From Comamonadaceae bacterium (lineage in GTDB: Bacteria > Pseudomonadota > Gammaproteobacteria > Burkholderiales > Burkholderiaceae_C): 64,000 bases of DNA. How positions within the stretch are numbered: the stretch's first letter is position 1; each line of letters opens with the position of its first letter. The notes under the pieces are model-generated. The model had not been told where the DNA came from. It ran no database searches and was given only the letters and a program-made list of their open reading frames with translations. Of this stretch, positions 19,060 through 30,930 are shown one piece after another. The stretch lies in the NCBI GenBank assembly GCA_947478725.1, contig CANJWZ010000016.1:1-64000 (forward strand), written 5' to 3'. Position numbers and translations under genes: made by a program.

Positions 19060-19971
19060 TTAACGCCGCCTGACGATGCCACCCAGCATCACACAAGCCA
19101 GCGCCGCCACCACCAGTGCAATGCCGGCCCACTGCCACGGCGTGATGACTTCGCCCAGCACCAGCATGCCGGTGGCCAGCCCCACAACTGGCACGCCCAG
19201 GCTGAACGGTGCAACCTTGTTGGCGGGGTGGCGTTTGAGCAGCCCCGTCCACAAGGTGTAACCCAGGATGCTGGCCATCCAGCCGAGGTAGGCAACGGCC
19301 AGCCAGCTGCTGGCGCGTGCATCCAGCCACTGCCAGCGGACTTCAGGCGCATCAAACGCGACAGACAGCGCCACGAATGGCACGATGGCGACCGAGCTGC
19401 TCCACACCACAAAAGCCAAAGGCGAGTAGTCGTCGGTCAGCTGCTGCACCCGTCGCGCGACGATGTTCGAGGCCGACCACATGGCCGCAGCGCACAGCGT
19501 GAGCAACAAGCCAAACAGGCTGGCTGAACTACTGCCCACCTCAGCAGGCTGAAGGTAGTTCAGCAAAAAGCAGGTCAAGCCCAGGGCGGCCAGCAGCATG
19601 CCGGCTTGCAAGGCGCGGCTGGCGCGCTCCCCCAGCAGTACAAAACCAAACAGGGCGGTAAAAAACACCTGGGTTTGCAACAACACAGAAGCCAGCGCCG
19701 CCGTCATCCCGACCTTCAGGGCCAAGAACAAAAAACCAAACTGCCCCACGCCCTGGAAAAGGCCATACATCAGCAACCATTTGCGTGCTATCGGCGGCGG
19801 CTTGATGAACAGGATCAGCGGCAGCACCGCAAACACATAACGCACAGCACCCAACTGCAAAGGCGTGAAGTCTCGCAGTGCGAACTTCATCACCACGAAG
19901 TTGAGCCCCCACACCACCACAACGACCAACACTGCCGCCAGGTCACGGCCCGTCAGTCGGCCAGCTGTCAC
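19060..19971 (-). CDS. EamA family transporter
   Basis: Hydrophobic ten-TM pattern, [30 protein letters not shown]. Confidence 0.88.
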   Translation of the reverse strand: MTAGRLTGRDLAAVLVVVVVWGLNFVVMKFALRDFTPLQLGAVRYVFAVLPLILFIKPPPIARKWLLMYGLFQGVGQFGFLFLALKVGMTAALASVLLQTQVFFTALFGFVLLGERASRALQAGMLLAALGLTCFLLNYLQPAEVGSSSASLFGLLLTLCAAAMWSASNIVARRVQQLTDDYSPLAFVVWSSSVAIVPFVALSVAFDAPEVRWQWLDARASSWLAVAYLGWMASILGYTLWTGLLKRHPANKVAPFSLGVPVVGLATGMLVLGEVITPWQWAGIALVVAALACVMLGGIVRRR

Positions 19972-22900
19972 AGCAAGCGTGCCAAGTAGCGCCCGGTGTG
20001 GCTGGCCGTATTCGCTGCAATATCTTCCGGTGTGCCCACGCCCACGACCGTGCCACCACCGGCCCCACCTTCGGGCCCCATGTCAATCAGCCAATCGGCG
20101 GTTTTGATGACGTCCAGGTTGTGCTCGATCACCACAATCGTGTTGCCTGCATCGCGCAGCTGGTGCAGCACTTTGAGCAGCAAGTCAATGTCGGCAAAGT
20201 GAAGGCCAGTGGTCGGCTCGTCCAAAATGTACAACGTGCGGCCGGTGTCTTTTTTGCTCAGCTCTAAGGCCAGCTTGACGCGTTGCGCCTCGCCGCCCGA
20301 CAGCGTGGTCGCGGCCTGGCCCAGCTTGATGTAGCTCAGGCCAACATCGAGCAACGTGTGCAATTTGCGGGCGATGGTGGGCACGGCTTTGAAAAACTCG
20401 GCAGCGGCTTCGACCGTCAGGTCCAGGATTTGCGCAATATTTTTGCCCTTGTACTGCACCTCCAGCGTTTCGCGGTTGTAACGCATGCCTTTGCACACGT
20501 CGCAGGGCACATACACGTCGGGCAAAAAGTGCATTTCTACCTTCACCACGCCGTCGCCCTGACAAGCCTCGCAGCGGCCACCGGCCACGTTAAAGCTGAA
20601 CCGGCCCGCGCCGTAACCGCGTTCGCGGGCCGTGTTCATTTCAGCCAGCAGCTCGCGAATGGGGGTGAACAACCCGGTGTAGGTGGCCGGGTTGCTGCGC
20701 GGCGTGCGGCCTATCGGGGACTGGTCGACGTTGATAACTTTGTCAAAGTGCTCAATGCCTTCGATGCTTTCATGCGCGGCGGGCTCGTCGTGAGCGCGGT
20801 ACAGGGTGCGGGCCACGGCCGCGTACAGCGTGTCGTTGACCAGCGTTGACTTGCCCGAACCCGACACGCCCGTGACACAGGTCAGCAAGCCGACCGGGAA
20901 TTCAACGCTCACATTTTTCAGATTGTGGCCGGTCGCATTGATGACGCGCAGCGCCTGCATGTCGCCCAGCGTGGCCTGGTGCTGTGCCTCACGGGCGGCG
21001 CGCCTTTCATAGGCCGGGCTGGGTGCAAAGCGCGATGGTTTTTTAAGCGTGAAGGCGTTTTCTTTTTTAACCGTGGGCAACCAGGCCGTACGGTGCTCAG
21101 GCACCGCAATTTTGAGCGTTTGCGCCAGGTACTTGCCGGTCAATGAATTCGGGTTGTCACGCACTTCTTCGTAGGTGCCTTGCGCCATCACGCGGCCACC
21201 GTGTATGCCTGCACCCGGGCCCATGTCAATCACATGGTCAGCGGCACGAATCATGTCTTCGTCATGCTCGACCACCAGCACACTGTTGCCGATGTCGCGC
21301 AGGTGTTTGAGCGTGCCAATCAGCCGGTCGTTGTCGCGCTGGTGCAGGCCAATGCTGGGCTCGTCAAGCACATACATCACGCCGGTCAGGCCAGAGCCGA
21401 TTTGTGAGGCCAGCCGGATGCGCTGGGACTCGCCTCCCGACAGGGTTTCAGCACTTCTGTCCAGGCTCAGGTAATTCAGGCCCACATCGTTTAAAAACTT
21501 CAGGCGCAGGCCAATTTCGCGCACCACCTTGCCTGCAATTTCACCTTTGGCTCCCGACATTTTGAGCTGGTCAAAATAAGCAAAGCTTTCACGCAGGGTG
21601 ATGCTGCTGATATCAAAAATGGTGCGCTTGACAACGCTTCCCTGTGCGTCCGGCGCGCCGACCAAATACACGTGCCGGGCTTCTTTGCGCAGTCGTGTGC
21701 CCTTGCAATCAGGGCAGGGCTGCTCGCTGCGGTAGCGCGCCAGCTCTTCGCGCACGGTGCTGGAATCCGTTTCGCGGTAGCGGCGGTCAAAGTTGGGGAT
21801 CACGCCTTCGAACGGGTGCTTTTTGTTGACCTTTTTACCCTGCGAGGCGCCCGAGTCCATGATGTACGAAAACTTGATCTCCTCGCTGCCCGAGCCGACC
21901 AGAACCACCTGCTGCACCTGCATGGGCAGGTCTTCAAAAGCGGTTTCGATGTCAAACGAATAGTGTCTGGCCAGGCTTTCGAGCATTGAAAAATAGTAGC
22001 CGTTGCGCCTGTCCCAGCCCTTGACGGCGCCGCTGGCCAAGCTCAATGACGGGAAGGCAACAATGCGCGCCGGGTCAAAAAATTCTTTGTGACCCAAGCC
22101 GTCGCAGCTAGGGCAAGCGCCGACCGGAGAATTGAACGAAAACAGGCGCGGCTCCATGTCCGCCAGCGAATAGCTGCACACCGGGCAAGAAAACTTGGCA
22201 CTGAACAGATGCTCTTTGCCGGTGTCCATCTCCAGCCCAATGGCTTTGCTGTCGGCCAGGCGCAGAGCAGCTTCAAAGCTCTCGGCCAACCTTTGGGTTT
22301 GATCGCTGCGTGACTTGAGGCGGTCGATCACCACATCAATGTTGTGTTTCTCGGTTTTTTTGAGTTTGGGCAGCTCGTCAAATTCATAGGCATGGCCATC
22401 CACCCGAAAACGCACGTAGCCCTGGGCCTGCATGTCAGCAAACAGCTCGGCAAATTCGCCTTTTTTCTCGCGCGCAACCGGCGCCAGAATCATCAGCTTG
22501 GTGTCTTCCGGCAAGGCCAACACCGAGTCCACCATTTCGCTCACGCTTTGCGCTTGCAGCGGCAAATCATGCTCCGGGCAAAACGGCGTGCCTGCACGTG
22601 CGAACAGCAGGCGCAAATAGTCATGAATCTCGGTGACCGTCCCGACAGTGGAGCGCGGATTGTGTGAGGTGGCTTTTTGTTCAATCGAAATCGCTGGCGA
22701 CAGCCCTTCGATCATGTCCACATCGGGCTTGTCCATCAGCTGCAAAAACTGCCGGGCGTAAGTGCTCAAGCTTTCAACATAACGGCGCTGGCCTTCGGCG
22801 TACAGCGTGTCGAAAGCCAGGGACGACTTGCCTGAACCGCTCAAACCCGTGATCACCACCAATTGGTTGCGCGGAATATCCAGGTCGATATTTTTCAAAT

Positions 22901-22982
22901 TGTGCGTGCGCGCACCCCGAATGCTGATGCGCTGAGCCGCTAAAACACTGGCCAGGTAGTGGCTGTCGGTAGGAGAGTTCAA
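19968..22982 (-). CDS. uvrA: Excinuclease ABC subunit UvrA
   Basis: [69 protein letters not shown]. Confidence 0.98.
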   Translation of the reverse strand: MNSPTDSHYLASVLAAQRISIRGARTHNLKNIDLDIPRNQLVVITGLSGSGKSSLAFDTLYAEGQRRYVESLSTYARQFLQLMDKPDVDMIEGLSPAISIEQKATSHNPRSTVGTVTEIHDYLRLLFARAGTPFCPEHDLPLQAQSVSEMVDSVLALPEDTKLMILAPVAREKKGEFAELFADMQAQGYVRFRVDGHAYEFDELPKLKKTEKHNIDVVIDRLKSRSDQTQRLAESFEAALRLADSKAIGLEMDTGKEHLFSAKFSCPVCSYSLADMEPRLFSFNSPVGACPSCDGLGHKEFFDPARIVAFPSLSLASGAVKGWDRRNGYYFSMLESLARHYSFDIETAFEDLPMQVQQVVLVGSGSEEIKFSYIMDSGASQGKKVNKKHPFEGVIPNFDRRYRETDSSTVREELARYRSEQPCPDCKGTRLRKEARHVYLVGAPDAQGSVVKRTIFDISSITLRESFAYFDQLKMSGAKGEIAGKVVREIGLRLKFLNDVGLNYLSLDRSAETLSGGESQRIRLASQIGSGLTGVMYVLDEPSIGLHQRDNDRLIGTLKHLRDIGNSVLVVEHDEDMIRAADHVIDMGPGAGIHGGRVMAQGTYEEVRDNPNSLTGKYLAQTLKIAVPEHRTAWLPTVKKENAFTLKKPSRFAPSPAYERRAAREAQHQATLGDMQALRVINATGHNLKNVSVEFPVGLLTCVTGVSGSGKSTLVNDTLYAAVARTLYRAHDEPAAHESIEGIEHFDKVINVDQSPIGRTPRSNPATYTGLFTPIRELLAEMNTARERGYGAGRFSFNVAGGRCEACQGDGVVKVEMHFLPDVYVPCDVCKGMRYNRETLEVQYKGKNIAQILDLTVEAAAEFFKAVPTIARKLHTLLDVGLSYIKLGQAATTLSGGEAQRVKLALELSKKDTGRTLYILDEPTTGLHFADIDLLLKVLHQLRDAGNTIVVIEHNLDVIKTADWLIDMGPEGGAGGGTVVGVGTPEDIAANTASHTGRYLARLL

Positions 22983-23310
22983 GGCTGGTGACCGCGTTTA
23001 AGACAACCGACCATCATAGCGAAAACACGTGGGTCGCAGTGGTCAAAGGGCGGCAGCTTTCATAGCCTTGTCGCCCTGTCTGGCGATTTGCACCATGGCT
23101 GGTCGAGCCGCCTGACCAGACTGGCAGACGACAGGGTGGGCGCGGCATTTGCTGGAAAGTCGGCGATATCCACTGGTTTTGCGCGTGTCGGTTCAGGCAC
23201 TTTGCCTGCCAGCGTAAGCGCAGCCCCAGTATTGGCTTGAGGGTGAATTGAAGATGGATCGCCAGTGCGGGTTAAACTGTTAAAAACCAGTTTTTATCAA
23301 GGTACCTGCC

Positions 23311-23799
23311 ATGGCATCCATCAACAAAGTCATCATCGTCGGCAACCTGGGCAAAGACCCAGAGATGCGCAGCTTCCCCAATGGCGACCAGATCGCCAAC
23401 GTCTCGATAGCCACCACCGATCGCTGGAAAGACAAAGCCACCGGCGAGATGAAAGAAGCCACCGAGTGGCACCGCATCAACTTCAATGGCCGTTTGGCTG
23501 AAATTGTGGGCCAGTACCTGAAAAAAGGCTCTCAGGTCTATGTTGAGGGCAGCCTGCGCACCCGCAAATGGACGGACAAAGACGGGGTTGAAAAATTCAC
23601 CACCGAGATCCGTGCTGACCAGATGCAGATGCTGGGCAGCCGCCAGGGCATGGGCGGCGGCGCATCTGATGGTGATGACGGTGGCGGCTATAGCGCGCCA
23701 CGCACAGCGCCGGCAGCCCGACCTGCCCAGCCAGCAAAACCAGCCCCTGCCAAAGCGGCCAGCGGTTTTGACGACATGGACGACGATATTCCGTTTTAA
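23311..23799 (+). CDS. ssb: Single-stranded DNA-binding protein
   Basis: [39 protein letters not shown]...DDMDDDIPF acidic tail. Confidence 0.98.
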   Translation: MASINKVIIVGNLGKDPEMRSFPNGDQIANVSIATTDRWKDKATGEMKEATEWHRINFNGRLAEIVGQYLKKGSQVYVEGSLRTRKWTDKDGVEKFTTEIRADQMQMLGSRQGMGGGASDGDDGGGYSAPRTAPAARPAQPAKPAPAKAASGFDDMDDDIPF

Positions 23800-23953
23800 A
23801 GTCGCAGGCGCCGATGCGAACCCAAAGCCCGCTGTGCGTGGTTTTTTTTGCGGATGGACGCTGGCTTTGAAACACTAAATACTTTCGTTTACAAACAATC
23901 GCCGCTTTAAGAAAAATCCAAATTTAGCATTCGCACGATTCAAGTGCACAGAT

Positions 23954-25396
23954 TTGCTTACCTCCAAAACGACGCCTCGCATGACCCGACATCACCCCTT
24001 GATCAAAGCCTGCCTGCTGACCCTTACCACGGCGGTCACACTGGTTTGCACACCGGTGCGTGCTGACAGTATTGAACCCCTCGCCGCCATTTTGAACACT
24101 CCCGGCAGCGCTGGTCTGGGCATAGCGGTGAGGTCTATCGCATCACCCTACTTGGGAGGCGGCACCCGTTCCGACCTGCTGCCGCTGTATTTGTATGAGG
24201 GCGAACGGCTTTTTTTACATGCCAACCGCGCAGGTATCAAGCTCTTCAACGAGGGCAGCGGCCAGGACGGTCAGCGGATTGACCTGTTTGTCGAGCAGCG
24301 CTTAGAGGGCTTTGCATTAGACCGGATGCCTCCCAGACTGACCGGGATGGCTAAAAAAGATCCCGGCATTGATGTGGGGCTGGCTTACCGCCTGCGCCAG
24401 AGCTGGGGCACACTGCGCGCCGAGCTGATGCGCGACGTGGGCAGTGTATCGCGCGGCAACGAAGCCCGACTGGGCTACGGCTACGAATGGCGCTCGGGAC
24501 CATGGTCTCTGCGGCCCGATGTCTCCGTGTCCTGGCGCGACGCGAAACTGAACGACTATTACTACGGCGTGCGGGTCAACGAGGCCATCTCAGGCCGCGC
24601 CGCCTATGCGCCGGGCTCGGGCATCCAGTCAGAACTGGGCCTGTATGGCTCCTACGATGTGTCTGAGCGCTGGCGCTTGCTGGCGGGCGTGTCTGCAACG
24701 GTGCTGGGCACATCTGTCAAGAACAGTCCGATTGTCGAAAAGCGCACCCTGCCAGCCATGTATATCGGCGCGGCCTACGACTTTGGCAGCCCTCAACGAC
24801 AGCGTCGCGAGGGGGCCGAAGATACATCGCCCACTTATGTCAAGCTGATGTACGGCAAGGCAACCGAGGACGGCTGCCACCTGGCCAGGATTATCACTGC
24901 GCGCTGCCTGTCGACGGCCAAGATCAACGCCACCAACATCGCAGGCGTGCAGCTAGGCAAGCCGTTTGTTCAGAGCCTGAACGGCTGGCCGCTGGACCTT
25001 GCGGGCTACGTGGGCCTGGCGTACCACGACGAGCGCGGCCTGCAAGCCAACGGCGCGCAGCTGGATGTGTTCATGAAAGCGATTTACTATGGCTTTCCGT
25101 GGAGCGAACGCGTCAAAACCAGGCTGGGCCTGGGCGTGGGCCTGTCAGCGGCGCAGCGCGTACCCTACACCGAAGTCATCAGCCAAACCGGTAAAACCAC
25201 GTCTCGCCTGCTGAACTACCTGGACCCAACAATTGACGTCAGCGTGGGCGACCTGTTTGGCGTGCGCTCACTGAAAGACGCCTTTGTTGGTTTTGGCGTC
25301 TCGCACCGCTCTGGCGTTTTTGGCGCGTCGCGCCTGCTGGGCAATGTCAGTGGCGGCTCCAACTACATTTACACCTATGTCGAGACAGCGTTTTGA
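23954..25396 (+). CDS. MipA/OmpV family outer membrane protein
   Basis: Signal peptide; IAVRSIASPYLGGGTRSDLLPLYLYEGERLFLHANRAGIKLF; beta-rich, C-terminal aromatic (AF). Confidence 0.8.
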   Translation: MLTSKTTPRMTRHHPLIKACLLTLTTAVTLVCTPVRADSIEPLAAILNTPGSAGLGIAVRSIASPYLGGGTRSDLLPLYLYEGERLFLHANRAGIKLFNEGSGQDGQRIDLFVEQRLEGFALDRMPPRLTGMAKKDPGIDVGLAYRLRQSWGTLRAELMRDVGSVSRGNEARLGYGYEWRSGPWSLRPDVSVSWRDAKLNDYYYGVRVNEAISGRAAYAPGSGIQSELGLYGSYDVSERWRLLAGVSATVLGTSVKNSPIVEKRTLPAMYIGAAYDFGSPQRQRREGAEDTSPTYVKLMYGKATEDGCHLARIITARCLSTAKINATNIAGVQLGKPFVQSLNGWPLDLAGYVGLAYHDERGLQANGAQLDVFMKAIYYGFPWSERVKTRLGLGVGLSAAQRVPYTEVISQTGKTTSRLLNYLDPTIDVSVGDLFGVRSLKDAFVGFGVSHRSGVFGASRLLGNVSGGSNYIYTYVETAF

Positions 25397-25460
25397 GCGC
25401 TATAAAGTTAGTAGCTTCTCGTCTCTATTTTTATTGGCCTGGAGGCTGATTCAACACCAA
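25396..25460 (+). repeat. Dispersed GCTA-N9-AGC repeat copy
   Basis: agcgctataaagttagtagcttctcgtctctatttttattggcctggaggctgattcaac immediately after the MipA stop. Confidence 0.75.
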
Positions 25461-25484
25461 ATCAGCGCAAACTGGCGCGAAAAG

Positions 25485-26654
25485 CTAGTTGGCTTTGTTT
25501 TGCACGTTGCTGCTGGCAATCACCCCGCCACCCAGGCACACGTCGCCGTCGTACAGCACCGCCGACTGACCGGGGGTGACAGCCCACTGGGCCTGGCTAA
25601 AAACCAGCTGGCAACCGGTGCTGCTGCTGGCCACCAGGTCGCAGGGCGCATCCGCCTGGCGGTAACGGGTTTTAGCGGCCATCGAGCACGGCGCTGGCGG
25701 GCTGCCTGATACCCAGCTGCAATCCTGCGCGCTGAGTTCAGTGGACTGCAGCCAGCGGTGGTCGTGGCCTTGCACGGCCCACAGCGTGTTGCTGTCCATG
25801 TCCTTGCGGGCCACAAACCACGGCTCGTGTGCGCCAACACCGCGCTGGCCCAGGGCCTGCACGGCTTTGAGGTCTGCGCCTTTGGCTTTGACGCCGCCAA
25901 TGCCTAAACCCGAACGCTGACCCAGCGTGTAAAAGCTCAAGCCCACATGCTCGCCCAGCACGCGGCCTTTGTCGCTCTTGATGGGGCCGGGCGCTTTGGC
26001 GATGTAGCGGTTTAAAAAATCCCTGAACGGGCGCTCGCCAATAAAGCAGATGCCGGTGGAGTCTTTCTTTTTGGCATTCGGCAGCCCAATCTCGTCGGCA
26101 ATGCGCCGAACTTCGGTTTTTTGGAGCTCGCCCACCGGGAACAGCGTTTTGGACAACTGCGCCTGGTTCAGGCGGTGCAGAAAATAACTCTGGTCTTTGG
26201 CCGGGTCCAGGCCTTTGAGCAGTTCGAACCGCTGGCTACTGCCGTTTTGCCGGACGCGTGCATAGTGCCCGGTCGCCATTTTCTCGGCACCCAGGCGCAT
26301 CGCGTGGTCTAAAAAGGCCTTGAACTTGATTTCGGCGTTGCACAAAATATCCGGATTCGGCGTGCGGCCCGCCTGGTACTCGCGCAAAAATTCGGCAAAC
26401 ACCCGGTCTTTGTAGTCGGCAGCAAAGTTGACATGCTCCATCTCGATGCCAATCACATCGGCCACGGCAGCGGCGTCCACAAAGTCGATGTTGGACGAGC
26501 AAAACGCGTCGTCATCGTCGCCCTCCCAGTTCTTCATGAAGATGCCGATGACTTCATGGCCCTGTTGCTTGAGCAGGTAGGCTGTGACTGCAGAATCAAC
26601 ACCGCCGCTCAGACCCACGACGATCCGCTGTTTCGCAGCCAACCTATTGACCAC
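25485..26654 (-). CDS. mnmA: tRNA-specific 2-thiouridylase MnmA
   Basis: [49 protein letters not shown]. Confidence 0.97.
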   Translation of the reverse strand: MVNRLAAKQRIVVGLSGGVDSAVTAYLLKQQGHEVIGIFMKNWEGDDDDAFCSSNIDFVDAAAVADVIGIEMEHVNFAADYKDRVFAEFLREYQAGRTPNPDILCNAEIKFKAFLDHAMRLGAEKMATGHYARVRQNGSSQRFELLKGLDPAKDQSYFLHRLNQAQLSKTLFPVGELQKTEVRRIADEIGLPNAKKKDSTGICFIGERPFRDFLNRYIAKAPGPIKSDKGRVLGEHVGLSFYTLGQRSGLGIGGVKAKGADLKAVQALGQRGVGAHEPWFVARKDMDSNTLWAVQGHDHRWLQSTELSAQDCSWVSGSPPAPCSMAAKTRYRQADAPCDLVASSSTGCQLVFSQAQWAVTPGQSAVLYDGDVCLGGGVIASSNVQNKAN

Positions 26655-26656
26655 GC

Positions 26657-27607
26657 TTACTCACCACGCTCCATGGCCTGACGGTGTCGCTCCACAAACT
26701 CCTGATACGTATTGATGCCGCGCAGCTGCAAGATCGCGTTACGCACAGCGGCTTCCACCAAAACGGCGATGTTGCGGCCGGCTTCGACCTGAATGATGAC
26801 CTTGCGAACGGGTATGCCCAGCACGTCCTGGTTCAAAGGCTCGTACGGGATGCGCTCGTACTCGCGCTCCAGGGTCTCGCGGCGCACCAGGTGCACGATC
26901 ATTTTCAGCCGCATCTTGCGGCGCACGGCGGTCTCGCCAAAAATCGCCTTGATGTCGAGCAGGCCAATGCCGCGCACTTCCAGCAGGTTTTGCAGCAGTT
27001 CGGGGCAGCGCCCTTCGATGGTGGTCTGGTTAATGCGGTACAAGTCGACCGCGTCGTCGGCCACCATGCCGTGCCCGCGCGAGATCAGCTCCAGCCCCAG
27101 TTCGCTTTTGCCCAGGCCGGACTCGCCGGTGATCATCACGCCCAGGCCCAAAATGTCCATGAACACGCCGTGCATCGAGGTGCGGTCGGCAAAGTGCTTG
27201 GACAAATAGGCGCGCAGAACGTCGATGACAAAAGCAGCAGACTCGGGGGTCGCGAACATGGGCAAGCCAGCCCGCTCACACATGGACAGCAAGGCATCAG
27301 GTGCGGTTTGTCCGTCGGCCATGATCAGCACCGGCGGCTCCAGCTTGATGATGCGGGAGATGCGGCGCACGCAGGCGTCGTCACCCGCGTTCAGCAGATA
27401 GGCCACTTCGCGCTCACCCAGAATTTGTACCCGATAAGGGTGAATGTAATTGAGGTAACCCACCAGGTCGGCACCGGAACGCGCGGCCCGAACCGCCACC
27501 TCGTCAAAACGCCGCTCGGAAGCGCCCAGGCCAGCGACCCATTCCCACTTCAGGTTGGCGCGGTGGTCTTCAAATAAAACGTCCGCACTGATGGCTGTAG
27601 GTTTCAT
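26657..27607 (-). CDS. hprK: HPr kinase/phosphorylase
   Basis: [56 protein letters not shown]. Confidence 0.97.
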   Translation of the reverse strand: MKPTAISADVLFEDHRANLKWEWVAGLGASERRFDEVAVRAARSGADLVGYLNYIHPYRVQILGEREVAYLLNAGDDACVRRISRIIKLEPPVLIMADGQTAPDALLSMCERAGLPMFATPESAAFVIDVLRAYLSKHFADRTSMHGVFMDILGLGVMITGESGLGKSELGLELISRGHGMVADDAVDLYRINQTTIEGRCPELLQNLLEVRGIGLLDIKAIFGETAVRRKMRLKMIVHLVRRETLEREYERIPYEPLNQDVLGIPVRKVIIQVEAGRNIAVLVEAAVRNAILQLRGINTYQEFVERHRQAMERGE

Positions 27608-28077
27608 GCCGCAGATTTCCAGGAGGCAATCAGCTGATGCAGCGCGGGGGCATCGGTGGCGGTTTTGATCTGCTCGCGCAGCGCGCTATCGCTGAGCAGT
27701 TCGGCGATTTCAGACAAAATTTCAAGGTGTTTCTGGGTGGCCGCTTCAGGCACCAGCAAAAAGATCAGCAGGGCGACCGCCTGCTCGTCAGGCGCATCAA
27801 AACCGATCGGTGTGTTCAACTGAAAAACAGCGGCCATCGGCGCTTTGAGCCCCTTGATGCGACCATGCGGAATGGCAACGCCATGACCCAATCCCGTCGA
27901 GCCCAAACGTTCGCGTGCGAACAGACTGTCAGTGATCAGCGCGCGGTTCATCCCGTGCAGGTTTTCAAACAGCAGGCCGGCTTCTTCAAAAGCACGCTTT
28001 TTGCTGGTCGCTTCAACGCTGACCAGAACCTGAGTGGAGGGCAAAATTTGCGAAAGACGGTTCATAGGGGTCGACAA
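27604..28077 (-). CDS. ptsN: PTS IIA-like nitrogen regulatory protein
   Basis: [26 protein letters not shown]. Confidence 0.94.
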   Translation of the reverse strand: MSTPMNRLSQILPSTQVLVSVEATSKKRAFEEAGLLFENLHGMNRALITDSLFARERLGSTGLGHGVAIPHGRIKGLKAPMAAVFQLNTPIGFDAPDEQAVALLIFLLVPEAATQKHLEILSEIAELLSDSALREQIKTATDAPALHQLIASWKSAA

Positions 28078-28124
28078 GTCGGCAAATTATGCACTTTAAG
28101 CAGGGTTTGCACGACACACGCCCA

Positions 28125-28152
28125 TAAAAAAGCCGCCTGGTGTGGGCGGCTA
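28125..28152 (-). terminator. Rho-independent terminator of hpf
   Basis: Minus strand GCCGCC-CACACCA-GGCGGC-TTTTTT. Confidence 0.85.
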
Positions 28153-28191
28153 GCGTCAAAGCGACCGATTGTCAGGCCATGATTGGCGCTA

Positions 28192-28536
28192 TTACTGCGC
28201 GAACATCTGCTCCTGTCGCTTGGCCGCGACGTGGTGATGATCCTTGATTTTGGTTTTGTGCCGTGCCACCTGGCGGTCCAGCTTGTCGGTCAATTCATCG
28301 ACGGCGGCATACAAATCGGCGTGTGAGCTTTCTGCAAAAATGTCACGCCCTTTGACGTGCACGTTGCATTCGGCTCGCTGGCGGCTGTCTTTTTCTTTCA
28401 TGTTGTCTACCGTCAGAAGCACTTTGACGTCGACCACCTGGTCAAAGTGACGGGTAATTCGGTCCAGTTTACTGGTCACGTAGCCGCGCAGTGCGGGGGT
28501 GACTTCAAGATGGTGGCCACTGATCGTCAGGTTCAT
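28192..28536 (-). CDS. hpf: Ribosome hibernation-promoting factor, HPF/YfiA family
   Basis: [34 protein letters not shown]. Confidence 0.95.
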   Translation of the reverse strand: MNLTISGHHLEVTPALRGYVTSKLDRITRHFDQVVDVKVLLTVDNMKEKDSRQRAECNVHVKGRDIFAESSHADLYAAVDELTDKLDRQVARHKTKIKDHHHVAAKRQEQMFAQ

Positions 28537-28839
28537 ACAAAAGACTCCTTGGAAAGGAAGGCACGGGACACAAAAGCTGCCGGGTAAGGCAGCGACGGAA
28601 ATTACGCGCTTGAAGTTACTATGCGCGCTAGTTCAGTACATTGCAACCTCCCCGGACACAAATAAATGCAAATTTTTGTATTATTTGGCGCATGTTTGCA
28701 AGGCCGTATTCGGCATGGCCGGGCCTTCCCGCATCCGGCTGACTTTCACAGCCCATCACCATGACACATGCGATGGCGTCAAGCGCGATCAAGTCGACAG
28801 GTAGCGCGGGTTTTTGGCGCCGCCGGCCAACTAAAACTC

Positions 28840-29007
28840 GCTGGCCAAGCTGGTCAAACTGGGCGAGGTGGGCAGCAAAGGCAGCCGCAGTGGCGCGGCC
28901 ATGGCCAGTGATGGGCTGTGTGAACCAGGTTTTGTTGAAGCCCTGAGGCGCTGGGCGAGCGCGATGCGTCTGCGCGCAAAGACGAGTTACTGGCGTTTTT
29001 TAGCTGA
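28840..29007 (+). pseudogene. Degenerate 3' remnant of an unidentified gene
   Basis: LAKLVKLGEVGSKGSRSGAAMASDGLCEPGFVEAL, then in another frame LGERDASARKDELLAFFS*. Confidence 0.3.
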
Positions 29008-29143
29008 ATCCTTTGCCGTCTCCAGGTAGAAAGACTCCTTGTGCAGTGCGATAATCTACCCATCTTCATTACGGAGAAATCCTTGGAAACCAGCAGTACC
29101 AGCTAGCTTTCAACACCGCAGACAGACGCTCGACGTTGTTTAA

Positions 29144-29175
29144 GGGGTTGGAAGCGAAGCACCCCCCCTTTTTTT
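29144..29175 (+). terminator. Intrinsic terminator-like hairpin ~55 nt upstream of corA
   Basis: GGGGT-TGGAAGCGAAGC-ACCCC-cc-TTTTTTT. Confidence 0.6.
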
Positions 29176-29228
29176 GTCACTGCTCTGGCAGCTTCTTAAG
29201 CCCAGACTGACACAACCGGACATCCGTC

Positions 29229-30218
29229 ATGCTCAATATTTTCACGCTCGCCAATGGGCGGCTCTTTCAGGAAGAAATCGAGTCGCTCGAAGAACTCTCC
29301 AAGTTCCAGCCCATCTGGGTTGACCTCGAATCTCCCACACTGGACGAAAAACGCTGGATCAAGCAGTACTACGGCCTGTCCATTCCTGAAGACGCGATGG
29401 ACGAGGACATTGAGGAGTCGGCCCGCTTTTACGAAGAAGACAACGGCGAGCTGCACATCCGGTCTGACTTTCTGATTGCCGACGACGAAGAGCCGCGCAC
29501 GGTGCGGGTGGCTTTCATTTTGAATCTTGTCAATGACGATCTCAAAAGCAAAGGCGTGCTGTTTTCGATTCACGACGAAGACGTGCCAGTTTTCAGACTT
29601 TTGAGGATGCGGGCGCGCCGCGCGCCGGGGCTGATTGAAGATGCCAAGGAAGTGTTGCTGAAATTGTTTGACGCAGATGCGGAATATTCAGCCGACACCC
29701 TGGAAGGCATTTACGTTGAGCTTGAAAAAGTCAGCGCCAAGGTGCTGTCGGGCGACGTGACCGACGTGCTGGCCGGCGAGGTGCTAGGCGCGATAGCGCG
29801 GCACGAAGACTTGAACGGCCGCATCCGCCGTAACATGATGGACACCCGCCGTGCCGTCAGCTTCATGATGCGCAGCAAAATGCTGAGCGCCGACCAGTTT
29901 GACGACGCGCGGCAAATTCTGCGTGATATTGACTCACTCGATTCACACACCGCTTTCCTGTTTGACAAGATCAACTTTTTGATGGACGCGACGGTGGGTT
30001 TCATCAACATCAACCAGAACAAGATCATCAAGATCTTCTCGGTGGCCAGCGTGGCACTGCTGCCGCCCACGCTGATCGCCAGCGTCTACGGCATGAACTT
30101 CAAAGGTTTCTTTCCGGAGCTGGAATGGGCTTATGGCTATCCCTATGCGCTGGTATTGATGATTGCCAGCGCCGTGGTGCCAATGTGGTACTTCAGGAAG
30201 CGTGGCTGGCTGAAATAG
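29229..30218 (+). CDS. corA: Magnesium/cobalt transporter CorA
   Basis: C-terminal YGMNFKGFFPELEWAYGYPYALVLM (GMN motif). Confidence 0.96.
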   Translation: MLNIFTLANGRLFQEEIESLEELSKFQPIWVDLESPTLDEKRWIKQYYGLSIPEDAMDEDIEESARFYEEDNGELHIRSDFLIADDEEPRTVRVAFILNLVNDDLKSKGVLFSIHDEDVPVFRLLRMRARRAPGLIEDAKEVLLKLFDADAEYSADTLEGIYVELEKVSAKVLSGDVTDVLAGEVLGAIARHEDLNGRIRRNMMDTRRAVSFMMRSKMLSADQFDDARQILRDIDSLDSHTAFLFDKINFLMDATVGFININQNKIIKIFSVASVALLPPTLIASVYGMNFKGFFPELEWAYGYPYALVLMIASAVVPMWYFRKRGWLK

Positions 30219-30300
30219 CGCCCACGGTTGCTCTCTGCGTGTAGCACCCTGCTTGTCGAAGACACGTCTGAACACCTGATTTTTTGAGTGCGTTTTGCCA

Positions 30301-30356
30301 TTTGACCTCCAGGCCAATATTTACATTCGCGAGCAGCTCCTGATTTTATAGCTTCT
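30301..30356 (-). repeat. Dispersed GCTA-N9-AGC repeat copy
   Basis: Minus strand gctataaaatcaggagctgctcgcgaatgtaaatattggcctggaggtcaaa. Confidence 0.75.
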
Positions 30357-30868
30357 TTAAAAACTGTTCGACAATCGCCAGCGCATACCTGCTGGCCACA
30401 TGGTCTACAAAACTGGGAAAGTCCACGTGCGCAGTGTCGTCGGCCCGGTCTGAAATGGTGCGAACGGCGGCAAACGGGATGGCGTAGTCGTAGCAAGTTT
30501 GCGCCACTTCGGCACCTTCCATTTCTATCGCGAGCACCTCATGCCCGACTGACCGAAAAGCACTGCGCAGGGTGCTGGACACGGCTGCGCCCGAGACAAA
30601 ACGGTCGCCGCTGGCGATCAGCCCCAGGTGCGCCGGCCACGCCGATAAACACCATGCGCTGCGCGCCAAAGCGTTCCATCAGCGCAGCAGCCGCGGTGGC
30701 AGCTGCCACTTTGCCGATTTTGGACAGGGCCAGCACCACCGGCTGCCCATGCAGGTCGCCTAGCCAGAAGTCCCAGCCTGCATGAGTCACTTTGCGGAGG
30801 CGCTACAACAGCTCGATCAGGCCGTGTTGTTCTTGTGCCAGGGCGCTGAGGATGGCGGTGATAGCCAT
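30346..30868 (-). pseudogene. mtnN: 5'-methylthioadenosine/S-adenosylhomocysteine nucleosidase, disrupted
   Basis: MAITAILSALAQEQHGLIELL*RLRKVTHAGWDFWLGDLHGQPVVLALSKIGKVAAATAAAALMERFGAQRMVFIGVAG, in-frame TAG at 30803-30805, then frame change and missing core before LGLIASGDRFVSG...VLAIEMEGAEVAQTCYDYAIPFAAVRTISDRADD. Confidence 0.85.
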
Positions 30869-30884
30869 CGAATGATCTTGCCCA

Positions 30885-30919
30885 CAAAAAAGGGCGGCTC
30901 ATGCCGCCCCGTTTTTTTT
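30885..30919 (-). terminator. Rho-independent terminator downstream of fadD
   Basis: GGGCGGC-TCAT-GCCGCCC flanked by poly-A and poly-T runs; could act in both directions. Confidence 0.88.
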
Positions 30920-30930
30920 CGACTGGCGAT

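Noticed and set aside
26684-27577. 297-aa plus-strand ORF opposite hprK
   Set aside because: Shadow ORF in high-GC coding DNA; low-complexity Gln/His/Val-rich translation, while the opposite strand encodes a clear HprK.
28690-28710. Possible sigma54 promoter TTGGCGCATGTTTGCA upstream of hpf
   Set aside because: GG-to-GC spacing is one base short and it points away from hpf.
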